Part shown: in pieces, positions 52,208 through 60,761 of the stretch
Position numbering within the stretch: the stretch's first letter is position 1
How the letters are laid out: every line of letters starts with the position of its first letter
From: Pseudomonas fluorescens
Lineage (GTDB): Bacteria; Pseudomonadota; Gammaproteobacteria; Pseudomonadales; Pseudomonadaceae
Reading direction: 5' to 3'
NCBI RefSeq assembly: GCF_902497775.2
Contig: NZ_OZ024668.1
Span: forward strand, 333,826-397,825
DNA length: 64,000 bases
Translations under genes and position numbers: made by a program
The notes under the pieces: model-generated
What the model was told of the DNA's origin: nothing
Databases searched by the model: none
What the model saw: the letters and a program-made list of their open reading frames with translations, nothing else

Positions 52208-53670
52208 GAATTGCATACACGGCTTCGCCCCTGGTGCTTGGCGCCACGCTGACCTTGAGTGCCTGTACCGTCGGCCCGGATTTCGAAGCGCCGAAATCCA
52301 GCGCGCCTTCGGCCTGGCCGACGCTGCAAGAGCAGCCGGCGCCCAGCCAGCCCGTGCAAGCGCCGCTGGAGGCGCGCTGGTGGGAAACCTTCAACGACCG
52401 GCAATTGTCGGCGCTGATCCAGCGCGCAGTGGAGCGCAACATCGACCTGCAGATTGCCACCTCGCGGCTGATGCAAAGCCGCGCGGTGCGCATGAGCATC
52501 GCCTCCGACAAGTACCCGGCGGTGGACCTCAACGCCGGCTACAGCCGCGCGCGCAACAGTGCCGAAGGGCTCAACGACCCGTCCGGCAAGGGCGGCAAGT
52601 CGGCCTTCAACCTCTGGAACGGCGACTTCACCGCCTCCTGGGAACTGGACCTGTGGGGCCGCGTGCGCCGCGAAGTGGAGGCCGCTGACGCCAGCGTCGA
52701 AGTGGCCGAAAACGATCGCCAGGGTGTGCTGTTGTCGTTGCTGGCCGAAACCGCGCGTGACTACATTCAGTTGCGTGCGGTGCAGAGCACGCTGGCGGTG
52801 GTGCGCGAGAACCTGGATGTTTCCCGGCACAGTTTGCGCCTGTCGCAGATGCGCCTGAACGATGGCGTGGCGACCAACCTGGATGTCGCCCAGGCCGCCG
52901 CCCAAGTGGCTTCGATCGAGGCACGGGTGCCCGCCCTGGAAGACCGCCAGGCGCAATTGATCAACGCCTTGAGCCTGCTGCTGGCCGAACCGCCGCGCAG
53001 CCTGCAGAACGAATTGCTCGCGCCGGTCGAGTTGCCGCGCACGGCCCAGCGCTTTGCCATGGGCTTGCCATCGGAACTGGCCGAGCGCCGACCGGACATC
53101 CGGCAGGCCCAGGCCCAGTTGCATGCGGCCACGGCCAGCATCGGCGTGGCCAAGGCCAATTTCTACCCGAGTATCCGCCTGTCCGGCAGCGCCGGCTTCC
53201 AGTCGCTGCAGCTCTCGGACTTCGGTAACTGGAGTTCCCGCCGTTTTGCCATTGGCCCGCAGTTGAGCCTGCCGATCTTTGAAGGCGGGCAGCTCAAGGG
53301 CGTACTCAAGCTGCGCGAGGCGCAACAGCAGGAGGCAGCGTTGCAGTACCAGCAGGTGGTATTGCGCGCCTGGCACGAAATCGACGATGTGCTGCGCTTG
53401 TACAACGCCAGCCAGTTGCGTCGTGACTTGCTTGACGAAGCCGTGCGCCAGAGCCGGGTGGCCCTGGATACCGCGCAGCGCCAGTACGTGGAAGGCGCGG
53501 TGGACTTTCTCAACGTGTTGACCGTGCAGGGCACGCTGCTGGCCAACCAGGAGCAGTGGGTCGAAAGCAGCGCGGCGACCTCGCTGGCGATGGTCGGGTT
53601 GTACAAATCCCTGGGCGGCGGTTGGCAATCTTTTGCGCCTTCGCTCCAGGCCACTGCCGAACTTGAATGA
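52204..53670 (+). CDS. Outer membrane efflux lipoprotein of the EmrAB-type pump
   Basis: A 488-residue NodT/OprM-type channel with lipobox LSAC (LTLSACTVGPDFEAP), the family motifs RWWETFNDRQLSALIQRAVE, WNGDFTASWELDLWGRVRRE and LAERRPDIRQAQAQLHAATA, and two homologous helical halves. It completes the tripartite pump. The ATG overlaps the adaptor stop by 4 nt. Confidence 0.93.
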   Translation: MRIAYTASPLVLGATLTLSACTVGPDFEAPKSSAPSAWPTLQEQPAPSQPVQAPLEARWWETFNDRQLSALIQRAVERNIDLQIATSRLMQSRAVRMSIASDKYPAVDLNAGYSRARNSAEGLNDPSGKGGKSAFNLWNGDFTASWELDLWGRVRREVEAADASVEVAENDRQGVLLSLLAETARDYIQLRAVQSTLAVVRENLDVSRHSLRLSQMRLNDGVATNLDVAQAAAQVASIEARVPALEDRQAQLINALSLLLAEPPRSLQNELLAPVELPRTAQRFAMGLPSELAERRPDIRQAQAQLHAATASIGVAKANFYPSIRLSGSAGFQSLQLSDFGNWSSRRFAIGPQLSLPIFEGGQLKGVLKLREAQQQEAALQYQQVVLRAWHEIDDVLRLYNASQLRRDLLDEAVRQSRVALDTAQRQYVEGAVDFLNVLTVQGTLLANQEQWVESSAATSLAMVGLYKSLGGGWQSFAPSLQATAELE

Positions 53671-53700
53671 AGGCAGTGGTCAAACAGCCATGAGGCCGTG

Positions 53701-53725
53701 GCCAACAGCCTGTGGGGCTGTTGGC
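53701..53725 (+). terminator. Hairpin between the channel gene and the SDR gene
   Basis: GCCAACAGCC (53701-53710) and GGCTGTTGGC (53716-53725) form a perfect 10-bp stem, 30 bases after the channel stop. A second 8-bp dyad CCACTGCC/GGCAGTGG (53651-53658, 53672-53679) spans the stop itself. No T tract, so it may only reduce read-through into the SDR gene. Confidence 0.5.
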
Positions 53726-53772
53726 GGCGTGCTGTTTGTGGGCTCACATTTCATCCATATAAGGACGCAGGT

Positions 53773-54567
53773 ATGAATATTTCCTTGCACGGCAAACGTG
53801 CGATCGTCAGCGGCTCCACGGCCGGTATCGGCTTTGCCATTGCCTTCGGCTTGGCCGAAGCGGGCGCTGAGGTAGTGATCAACGGGCGCAGCAAGGCACG
53901 GGTGACCCGCGCGATCGAACAGATCCAGCGCAAGTTGCCGGGCGCGCGAGTGACCGGTGTGACGGCCGACCTGGGAACTGTCGAGGGGGCCGAGACGCTG
54001 TTTGCCAAGGTGCCGGATACCGACATTCTGGTGAATAACCTGGGGATCTTCGAACCCAAGGGCTTCTTTGACATCAGCGACGATGACTGGCGGCGTTTCT
54101 TCGAGGTCAACGTGATGAGCGCGGTGCGCCTGTCGCGTCACTATGCCCCGGCCATGGCCGAGCGTGAATGGGGCCGGGTGTTGTTCCTGTCGAGTGAATC
54201 GGCGTTGCAGATCCCGACCGAGATGGTTCATTACGGCACCACCAAGACCGCCTTGCTGGCGGTGTCCCGCGGCCTGGCGGAAACCCTGGCCGGTACCGGG
54301 GTGACTGTCAACGCGGTGTTGCCGGGGCCGACCCGCTCGGAAGGCGTCGGTGGCTTCTTCAGCCAGATGGCCGAAGAGCAGGGTGTGCCTGTCGAGGAGC
54401 TGGAAGCCAACTTCATCGCCGAGCATCGTTCCAGCTCGATCATCAAGCGTCTGGCGACGGTCGAGGAAGTTGCCAGCCTGGTGGTCTACCTGGCCTCACG
54501 TCAGGCCAGTGCCACGACCGGTGCGGCCATGCGCGTGGATGGCGGGGTGGTCCGCTCGATTGCCTGA
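53773..54567 (+). CDS. SDR-family oxidoreductase
   Basis: A 264-residue classical short-chain dehydrogenase. The cofactor motif is GSTAGIGFAIA (TGxxxGxG type, with Ser-Gly-Ser-Thr before it), NNLG is in place of NNAG, and the catalytic Ser (FLSSESA), Tyr and Lys (HYGTTKTAL) are present. A basic residue after the second strand (INGRSK) suggests NADPH. It ends VDGGVVRSIA. It is separated from the pump genes by about 100 bp and a hairpin; it could modify the exported compound. ATG 53773 follows an AGGACGCAGGT stretch. Confidence 0.9.
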   Translation: MNISLHGKRAIVSGSTAGIGFAIAFGLAEAGAEVVINGRSKARVTRAIEQIQRKLPGARVTGVTADLGTVEGAETLFAKVPDTDILVNNLGIFEPKGFFDISDDDWRRFFEVNVMSAVRLSRHYAPAMAEREWGRVLFLSSESALQIPTEMVHYGTTKTALLAVSRGLAETLAGTGVTVNAVLPGPTRSEGVGGFFSQMAEEQGVPVEELEANFIAEHRSSSIIKRLATVEEVASLVVYLASRQASATTGAAMRVDGGVVRSIA

Positions 54568-54570
54568 TCA

Positions 54571-54610
54571 CCCGCGGCCTGGGCGACTGCGGTCGCCCAG
54601 GCCCGGGTTT
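54571..54610. terminator. Bidirectional terminator between convergent SDR and decarboxylase genes
   Basis: GGCCTGGGCGAC (54576-54587) and GTCGCCCAGGCC (54592-54603) form a perfect 12-bp stem with a TGCG loop, extended by CCCG/CGGG and followed on the plus strand by TTT. It fills the gap between the two stops. Confidence 0.8.
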
Positions 54611-56301
54611 CAGCTGGCGATTGCCGGCTGGGTGAGCGGTTGCAGGCCGTAGTCGAACTCGGCAAACAGGCGGGCGAAGCGCTTGAGTGATTCCGGCGCG
54701 TCCATGCGTTCCATCACCACTTCAATGAACACCAGGCTGTCAGCGCCTTCAGCTTCGACCAGGGCGGCTTCCAACTGATCTTCGGTATGCACGGTGAAGT
54801 GCCGCGAGCGATCGCGGGTATCGAGCACCTGCGGCAGTTGCGCGTAGCGCCAGGGGTTGATGTCGTTGTAACTGGAATTCTCGCCGAGGATCAGACGCTC
54901 GATGGTGTAGCCATCGTTGTTGATCAGGAAGATCACCGGCTTGAGCTGGTGGGCGAGGATGGTCGACAGCTCTTGCACGGTCATCTGCAACGAGCCGTCA
55001 CCAATGAACAGCATCTGCCGCCGTTCCGGTTGGGCCAGCAGGCTGCCGAGCAGGGCCGGCAGGGTGTAGCCGATCGAGCCCCAGATAGGCTGGGTGATGT
55101 AGGTCACGCCGCTGGGCATGCGCAGGCCGTTGAGCCCCGCCGAAGACGTCCCGCTTTCAGCAATGATCAGCTCGTCGCCCTTGATCAGGTGCGCCATGCG
55201 CTGCCAGAAGCGCAACTGGCTGAGCGGTTGCTCAGGCAAGGCGCGCACGGCTGGCGGTGCGCTGAACGGTGGAATCTGCCGCGGTGTGGCGCGAAGTGTC
55301 GGCGGTTGCTGAACGAGTTTCTCCAGCACCTGGCGCATGCTCACCGCGTTGTAGTGCACTTTGCCCAGCGAGGCGGCATACGGCTGCAACTGGATCAGCG
55401 CGCCGTCTTTGAATTTTTGCGAGAACAGCGCGGTGCTGGTGTCGGTGAAGCGGGCGCCGATGCTGATCACGCAATCGGCTTGCTCGATGGCTTCGCGCAC
55501 GCTCGGTGCCGAGCCCGCACCGGCATAGGTGCCGAGGAACAGCGGATGCGACTCGGGCAGCATGGCCTTGGCTGGCGGCAGATTGGCAAAGGGCAGATCG
55601 AGGCGCTCGATCAGTTCGAGCACCTGTGCGCTCAGGCCGAAACGCTCGACATCGATGTCCACCAGCAATACCGGGTTTCTGGCACTGGCCAGGCGCTGCT
55701 GCAGTTGGCTGACCACGCTGTGCAGTTGGCCGGGCTCGCTGCGGGTCTCGCTCAGCTGCAGCGGCGTGTCGGGCACTTCGATGTGCAGGCAGGCCAGGTC
55801 CGACGGCAGTTGCAGGTACACCGGGCGGCGTTCGCGGAAACAGGTCTGCAGCACCCGGTCGATTTCCTGGGCGGCGTTTTCCACGGTAATGCGCGCCTGG
55901 GCCACGGTGAACTGGCGCAAGGTGACCATGATGTTGTCGTAGTTGCCGTCGCACAGGGTGTGGTGCATCAGGGCGCGGTCGATGATCGCGTGCAAGGGCG
56001 GCATGCCGGAAATCATGATCACCGGGACCCGCTCGGCATAGGCGCCGGCAATGCCGTTGAGGGCGCTCAAGTCGCCAACCCCGTAGGTGGTCAGTACCGC
56101 GCCAAAGCCCTGGGTGCGGGCGTAGCCGTCGGCGGCATAGGCGGCGTTGAGTTCGTTGCAGTTGCCAATGAAGCGCAGCTCGGGCAGGGCTTCGACCTGT
56201 TCGAGCAGGGTCAGGTTGTAGTCGCCGGGCACGCCGAACAGATGGCGGATGCCGAATTCCTGCAGGCGACGCAGGAGAAAATCGCCAATGGTCATATCCA
56301 T
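54610..56301 (-). CDS. ipdC: Thiamine-diphosphate-dependent alpha-keto acid decarboxylase (indolepyruvate/phenylpyruvate type)
   Basis: A 563-residue cytoplasmic enzyme that decarboxylates an aromatic or branched 2-oxo acid to an aldehyde. The catalytic Glu is in GNCNELNAAYAADGYAR, the paired histidines of the decarboxylase group in ALMHHTLCDG, and the ThDP/Mg site runs from FIGDGSLQMTVQE to LINNDGYTIERLI. It is closer to IpdC/PDC than to acetolactate synthase or benzoylformate decarboxylase because of the HH pair and the TIE motif. Start ATG 56301 (MDMTIGDFLL). It is 49 bp downstream of phenylacetate-CoA ligase on the same strand, which suggests a route from an arylpyruvate to an arylacetyl-CoA; an aldehyde dehydrogenase would be needed and is not adjacent. 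The gene symbol is tentative. Confidence 0.85.
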   Translation of the reverse strand: MDMTIGDFLLRRLQEFGIRHLFGVPGDYNLTLLEQVEALPELRFIGNCNELNAAYAADGYARTQGFGAVLTTYGVGDLSALNGIAGAYAERVPVIMISGMPPLHAIIDRALMHHTLCDGNYDNIMVTLRQFTVAQARITVENAAQEIDRVLQTCFRERRPVYLQLPSDLACLHIEVPDTPLQLSETRSEPGQLHSVVSQLQQRLASARNPVLLVDIDVERFGLSAQVLELIERLDLPFANLPPAKAMLPESHPLFLGTYAGAGSAPSVREAIEQADCVISIGARFTDTSTALFSQKFKDGALIQLQPYAASLGKVHYNAVSMRQVLEKLVQQPPTLRATPRQIPPFSAPPAVRALPEQPLSQLRFWQRMAHLIKGDELIIAESGTSSAGLNGLRMPSGVTYITQPIWGSIGYTLPALLGSLLAQPERRQMLFIGDGSLQMTVQELSTILAHQLKPVIFLINNDGYTIERLILGENSSYNDINPWRYAQLPQVLDTRDRSRHFTVHTEDQLEAALVEAEGADSLVFIEVVMERMDAPESLKRFARLFAEFDYGLQPLTQPAIAS

Positions 56302-56350
56302 GATGGGGTCAACCTCGTGAGTCCTTTGAGGGGGGACGGGCAACAGGCCT

Positions 56351-57709
56351 TTAGCGTTTGCCGCGCAGATCGATGACTTTTCCGGCCTTGCCTTCAGAGC
56401 GCTTGAGGGTGTTGCACGGCTGCAGGACGATTCGCGTGCTGATGCCCACGTGCACCTTGATCTGGTGGCTGAGCTGCTGGCAGGCAGCAAGCTGCTCCTC
56501 GGTACTCAGACGGCTGTGTTCCGGGCGCATCTCGACCTGGACCGTCAACGAGTCGAGGTTGCCCTCGCGACTGACCTGCAGCTCATGCACAGGGCTGAAG
56601 ATGAACAGGTTGAGCAGTTGTTCCTCGATCTGGCTGGGGAACACATTCACGCCGCGGATGATCAGCATGTCGTCGCTGCGCCCGGTGATCTTGTCCAGCC
56701 GCCGCATGGCCCGGCCATTGCCCGGCAGCAGGCGGGTAAGGTCACGGGTGCGGTAGCGCACCATCGGCAGTGCTTCCTTGCTCAGGGTGGTCAGGACCAG
56801 TTCGCCGAACTGGCCGTCGGGCAGCACTTCGCCGGTTTGCGGGTCGATGATTTCCGGGTAGAAATGGTCTTCCCAGAGGGTCGGTCCATCCTTGGTGTCC
56901 AGGTGCTCCATGGCCACGCCCGGGCCCATGACTTCCGACAGGCCGTAGATATCCAGGGCCTGAATACCCAGGCGTTGCTCAAGCTCGGTACGCATCTGCT
57001 GGCCCCAGGGCTCGGCCCCGAAGATCCCGACCCGCAGCGACAGCTCGTGGGGGTTGATGCCCTGGCGCTCGATTTCTTCGGCGATGTTGAGCATGTACGA
57101 AGGGGTGACCATGATGATGTCGGGCTGGAAGTCCTTGAGCAGTTGCACCTGGCGTGCCGTTTGGCCGCCGGACATCGGGATCACCGTGCAGCCGAGTTTC
57201 TCGGCGCCGTAGTGGGCGCCCAGGCCACCAGTGAACAGGCCGTAGCCATAGGCGATATGGATCCGGTCGCCGCGCTTGCCGCCGGCGGCGCGGATCGAGC
57301 GGGCCACCAGCGCGGACCAGACCTCGATGTCGTTGCGGGTGTAGCCGACCACGGTCGGTTTGCCGGTGGTGCCGCTGGAGGCGTGCAGGCGTGACACCTG
57401 GTCCATGGGCACGGCGAACAGGCCGAAGGGGTAATGCTCGCGCAGTTCAGCCTTGCTGGTCAGCGGGAAGCGGGCCAGGTCTTCGAGAGACTCCAGGTCA
57501 TAGGGGTGCACGTCGCGGGCATGGAACTGCTCGCGGTACCACGGCACGTTGTTGTAGGCGTGGGCCAGGCTCTGGCGCAGGCGCAGCAACTGATGCGCGC
57601 GCAGTTCATCGAGGCTGGCGTGTTCGTAGCGGTCGTCGACGGGCTGAGCAAAGGCAGCAGGCATCTGGGCGACGGGGGTTCTGTGCAGGGGTATCGATTT
57701 GGTTGGCAT
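56351..57709 (-). CDS. paaK: Phenylacetate-CoA ligase
   Basis: A 452-residue adenylate-forming enzyme that makes phenylacetyl-CoA (or a similar aryl-CoA) from the acid, ATP and CoA. The ATP-binding P-loop-like motif is LHASSGTTGKPTVVGYT, with further conserved segments YGLSEVMGPGVAMEHLDTKD and GRSDDMLIIRGVNVFPSQIE. Length is near the usual 430-440, with a slightly long N-terminus. ATG 57709 is preferred; ATG 57727 is an alternative. The rest of a paa catabolon (paaABCDE and others) is absent, so this is a stand-alone ligase tied to the decarboxylase and acyl-CoA dehydrogenase around it. Confidence 0.88.
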   Translation of the reverse strand: MPTKSIPLHRTPVAQMPAAFAQPVDDRYEHASLDELRAHQLLRLRQSLAHAYNNVPWYREQFHARDVHPYDLESLEDLARFPLTSKAELREHYPFGLFAVPMDQVSRLHASSGTTGKPTVVGYTRNDIEVWSALVARSIRAAGGKRGDRIHIAYGYGLFTGGLGAHYGAEKLGCTVIPMSGGQTARQVQLLKDFQPDIIMVTPSYMLNIAEEIERQGINPHELSLRVGIFGAEPWGQQMRTELEQRLGIQALDIYGLSEVMGPGVAMEHLDTKDGPTLWEDHFYPEIIDPQTGEVLPDGQFGELVLTTLSKEALPMVRYRTRDLTRLLPGNGRAMRRLDKITGRSDDMLIIRGVNVFPSQIEEQLLNLFIFSPVHELQVSREGNLDSLTVQVEMRPEHSRLSTEEQLAACQQLSHQIKVHVGISTRIVLQPCNTLKRSEGKAGKVIDLRGKR

Positions 57710-57854
57710 CCGATCTGCTCTCTTCATGGATGGGCGGAGTAAAAGGCAGGCAGAATCCCGCCGCCGTGCCACACCGGGCAGGACCGTAGGGTGCCTGGCC
57801 GGCGTGGTGGCAGGGGTTGCGAAAAAAGGCTTGCGGGCTGCTGGCTCGACCGCT

Positions 57855-58997
57855 TCAGGCGGCCTGTGTCAGGCGTAGCAGCTGGTTGAAGATGTTCTTC
57901 TGGTGCATTTCTTCGGTGCCGCCGACGCTGGCGAAGCCCAATGCATCCTTGACCAGGTTGGCGATGTCGCCTTCGTGGTAACCCAGGCTGCCATACAGCT
58001 TGAGCAGGCTGATGGCGCTGTTGATGAAGTCCTGTGCCGCGCCGAGCTTGGCGATCGAGCAGCTCATCAACGCCTGTGGATGGTCATTGAGCAGTTGATC
58101 GAGGGCGGCGTACACCATCCAGCGATTGCGCTCCATGCCCATGGCCAGATCCACCAGGCGCTTTTGCACGTACTGGTGGTTGTCGATGGCGCTGTTGAAA
58201 CTTTGCCGCTGCGCCGCGTACTGCATGGCCTCGGTCAGGAACGGCGTCGGCAGGTTGGCGGCGACCAGGCCGTAGTACAAGCGCCCCAGGGAAATGATCT
58301 TGATCAACTGCTGCAGCCCGCGACCCGGCTGGCCGAGGACCTGCGACGCCGGGATGGCCAGGTTGTCAAAGTGCAGGGGACCGGTGGGCAGGTGCTTGTT
58401 GCCGAGCTTGTCGTCGGGTTCGCCGCGGGTCAGGCCCGGGGTGTCCTTGTCGATCATGACCAGGGCGATGTTGGCTTTGGCGTCGGTGTCCAGCTTGGTC
58501 ACGATCAGCATGAAATCGGCCACTGGCGCGTGGGCGATATTGAACTTGCTGCCATTCAGGCGATAACCGTCGGCGACCGGCGTCAGCAGGCTGTGGATGC
58601 TGCGCACATCGGTACCGGTACCCGGTTCGGCAATGCCGGTGGCACTCAGTGCGCCGTTGAGGATCGCGGTCAGGTAGCGGTCTTTCTGTTCGTCACTGCC
58701 GTACAGCATCAGCGCGCGAACCATGCCGGCCTGGGCGATCACCGAGAGCAGCAGTTCCGGGGTGCGGATCGACGAGGCCAGGCCTTCGAGGGCGGCGGTA
58801 AAGCCCCACCAGTCCTCGCCCAGGCCGCCGTGGCTGGCCGGAATCACCAATTGCCAGAGGCCGGCATCGCACAGGCGTTGCCAGCCGTAATGATCGAAAC
58901 CGGGCGCTGCGGTTTTGCGGGCGGTGGCCAGCTCGGCACCGATTTCCCGATATTTCACCAGCAACTCATGTTGCTGCGGAGTCCAGGAGAGTTTCAT
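57855..58997 (-). CDS. Acyl-CoA dehydrogenase
   Basis: A 380-residue FAD enzyme of the acyl-CoA dehydrogenase fold. The FAD/substrate signature is ATGIAEPGTGTDVRSIHSLL, and the C-terminal region has FASVGGTEEMHQKNIFNQLL. The substrate is not predictable. It lies between the phenylacetate-CoA ligase and the hotdog thioesterase on the same strand, with gaps of 145 and 72 bp, so the genes probably serve one pathway. Confidence 0.9.
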   Translation of the reverse strand: MKLSWTPQQHELLVKYREIGAELATARKTAAPGFDHYGWQRLCDAGLWQLVIPASHGGLGEDWWGFTAALEGLASSIRTPELLLSVIAQAGMVRALMLYGSDEQKDRYLTAILNGALSATGIAEPGTGTDVRSIHSLLTPVADGYRLNGSKFNIAHAPVADFMLIVTKLDTDAKANIALVMIDKDTPGLTRGEPDDKLGNKHLPTGPLHFDNLAIPASQVLGQPGRGLQQLIKIISLGRLYYGLVAANLPTPFLTEAMQYAAQRQSFNSAIDNHQYVQKRLVDLAMGMERNRWMVYAALDQLLNDHPQALMSCSIAKLGAAQDFINSAISLLKLYGSLGYHEGDIANLVKDALGFASVGGTEEMHQKNIFNQLLRLTQAA

Positions 58998-59069
58998 TGC
59001 TAGGTTACCTTTGCAGTCTGTTCGCCGGCCGCAAGGCGCCCGGCGAAACCGTCATCCTTGAGCGGCTGC

Positions 59070-59483
59070 TCAGCCTTCCTGGAACGCCAGGACCTGATCC
59101 TTGAATGCTTGCGGTACAGGGATGGTGGATTGTTTGTCGTAGTCGAACATGACGTGGTAGGACTTGGCCTTGGCGACCACTTCCTTGCTGTCGTCGTGAC
59201 GGCGCATGGTGTGTTCGATTTCAAAGCTCTTGGTGCCGAACTTCACGACTTCGCTGGTGACCACCAGGGTTTCGCCGTACATGGCTTGCTTGATGTAGTC
59301 GCATTCGCTGCGGACCATGATGTGCGGAAGCTTTTCGCTCTTGGGCAGTTTCAGCAGATCGTGCATGTAGCAGAGGTAGGCGTGTTGCATGTAGTCATAA
59401 TAAATCGGGCTGCTGACATGACCCATCGAGTCGGTGTCGCGGTATTTGATTTCAATGACGGTGTCAAAACCCTTGTTGCTCAT
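59070..59483 (-). CDS. Hotdog-fold acyl-CoA thioesterase (4HBT/YbgC type)
   Basis: A 137-residue thioesterase with the active-site segment YRDTDSMGHVSSPIYYDYMQ, where Asp and the N-x-x-x-Y equivalent (here HVSSPIYYDY) mark the 4-hydroxybenzoyl-CoA thioesterase/YbgC group; the usual Asn is replaced by Ser. ATG 59483 follows AAAAGGA at eight bases. It would release the free acid from an acyl-CoA made by its neighbours. A large dyad 48-94 bp upstream may be its operator. Confidence 0.87.
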   Translation of the reverse strand: MSNKGFDTVIEIKYRDTDSMGHVSSPIYYDYMQHAYLCYMHDLLKLPKSEKLPHIMVRSECDYIKQAMYGETLVVTSEVVKFGTKSFEIEHTMRRHDDSKEVVAKAKSYHVMFDYDKQSTIPVPQAFKDQVLAFQEG

Positions 59484-59979
59484 CGTGAACGTCCTTTTAT
59501 TGATTTGTGGGGCTGAAGATTGCAAAAAATTTGAAACATTGTTGATGGGGGAAGTGTCACTTTTAACAACGTTTCAATTTGTTTCGTATCCTAGGCAAGT
59601 TGCCATCTTATGGCTACTCGCATTCAAATAACCGACTGCGCTGCTGCGTGATTACCCAGGTGCAGTGCAGGAAATACGCGGGCTTGCTGGATTTTAAATG
59701 AACCTTATGGTTCGTTATGGGGCGCTGCGTCGATTTGCCGCGATGAAAATAAAATGGATTTGCAAGTTGCTCGCATTTCCTCGGCGATAACGAGTCAAGG
59801 CAGCGAATATTTAGGCGGTTTGTTAAATGCGAGTTGAATATGCGCGCGCTGCGGCGTGGCCCCGTTATTGTCAGGGTCAAGTAAGCGAGTAGTTGTTGTG
59901 GCGACATTCTTTTAGCATGTCGAACAGGCGTGAGCTGGTAATCAAAGGTTCACGGTTTGCCTCAAGGAGTGCTGTTGAT
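59484..59979. other. Divergent intergenic region between thioesterase and SDR genes
   Basis: These 496 bp contain the near-perfect dyad at 59531-59577 and AT-rich promoter-like stretches. The plus-strand frame from 59893 continues into the SDR but lacks its fold features before 59980. I see no other gene. Confidence 0.5.
59531..59577. promoter_or_regulatory. Candidate operator: 13-bp inverted repeat
   Basis: TTGAAACATTGTT (59531-59543) and AACAACGTTTCAA (59565-59577) are inverted with 12 of 13 positions matching, 21 bases apart, upstream of the thioesterase start. The symmetry suits a dimeric regulator; the TetR protein coded at 61656-62348 is the nearest candidate. Confidence 0.55.
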
Positions 59980-60720
59980 ATGTTGGAACAAATCAAGGTT
60001 GCCGTGGTGACCGGCGGCGCTAGCGGCATCGGCGCGGCAACAGCCCGACAGTTGGCTGGCGAGGGTTATCGAGTGGCCTGCCTGGACCTCGATGGCGCCG
60101 GGCTGGCAACTACGCTGGCGGCAATCGGCCCGCAGCATCGCAGCTTCACCCTGGACTTGTGTGATGAGCAGGCGGTGGCCGCGGCGTTCAGCGAAATCGA
60201 ACACTGGCAGGGCCGCGTCGATGTCCTGGCGACCTGCGCCGGCATCGTTGATACCGCGCCTTTCGATCAATTGAGCGTTGCGCGGCTGCGCCAGTTGCTG
60301 GATATCAACCTGATCGGCACCTTCGCCGTGGTGCAGCAGGCCGTACGCCTCATGCCGGCAGGCGGACGTGTCTGCACCGTAGCCAGTGTCGCCGGCATTC
60401 GCGGTGGCGGCTTGGCCGGCACCCTGGGTTATGCCACCAGCAAGGGCGCGGTCATTACCCTGAGCAAAGGCCTGGCGCGTGAACTCGGGCCGCGCGGTAT
60501 CAACGTCAACTGCGTCGCCCCGGCCGTGATTCGCACGCCGATGCTCGATGACACCACCCGTGACGCCGGCAAACTTGAACAACTGCACGGCATGACGGCC
60601 CTGCGCCGTGAAGGTAGCGCCGAGGAAGCCGCCGAAGTGATCTGCTGGTTGCTATCGGGCAAGGCTTCCTTCGTCAGCGGTACCACTATCGCCGTCGATG
60701 GCGGCCTGGCGATGCTCTAA
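59980..60720 (+). CDS. SDR-family dehydrogenase
   Basis: A 246-residue classical short-chain dehydrogenase. The cofactor motif is VTGGASGIGAATARQLAG, an Asp after the second strand (CLDLDG) indicates NAD preference, and the catalytic Ser (VASVAG), Tyr and Lys (YATSKGA) are present. It ends GTTIAVDGGLAML. ATG 59980 follows AAGGAG. It is followed by the CitE-like gene 41 bp away, so both probably act on the same pathway, perhaps as a 3-hydroxyacyl-CoA dehydrogenase and a lyase. Confidence 0.9.
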   Translation: MLEQIKVAVVTGGASGIGAATARQLAGEGYRVACLDLDGAGLATTLAAIGPQHRSFTLDLCDEQAVAAAFSEIEHWQGRVDVLATCAGIVDTAPFDQLSVARLRQLLDINLIGTFAVVQQAVRLMPAGGRVCTVASVAGIRGGGLAGTLGYATSKGAVITLSKGLARELGPRGINVNCVAPAVIRTPMLDDTTRDAGKLEQLHGMTALRREGSAEEAAEVICWLLSGKASFVSGTTIAVDGGLAML

Positions 60721-60761
60721 TTTTTCCGCTGTTTTTTCTTTTTCCCATACAGGACGTAATC

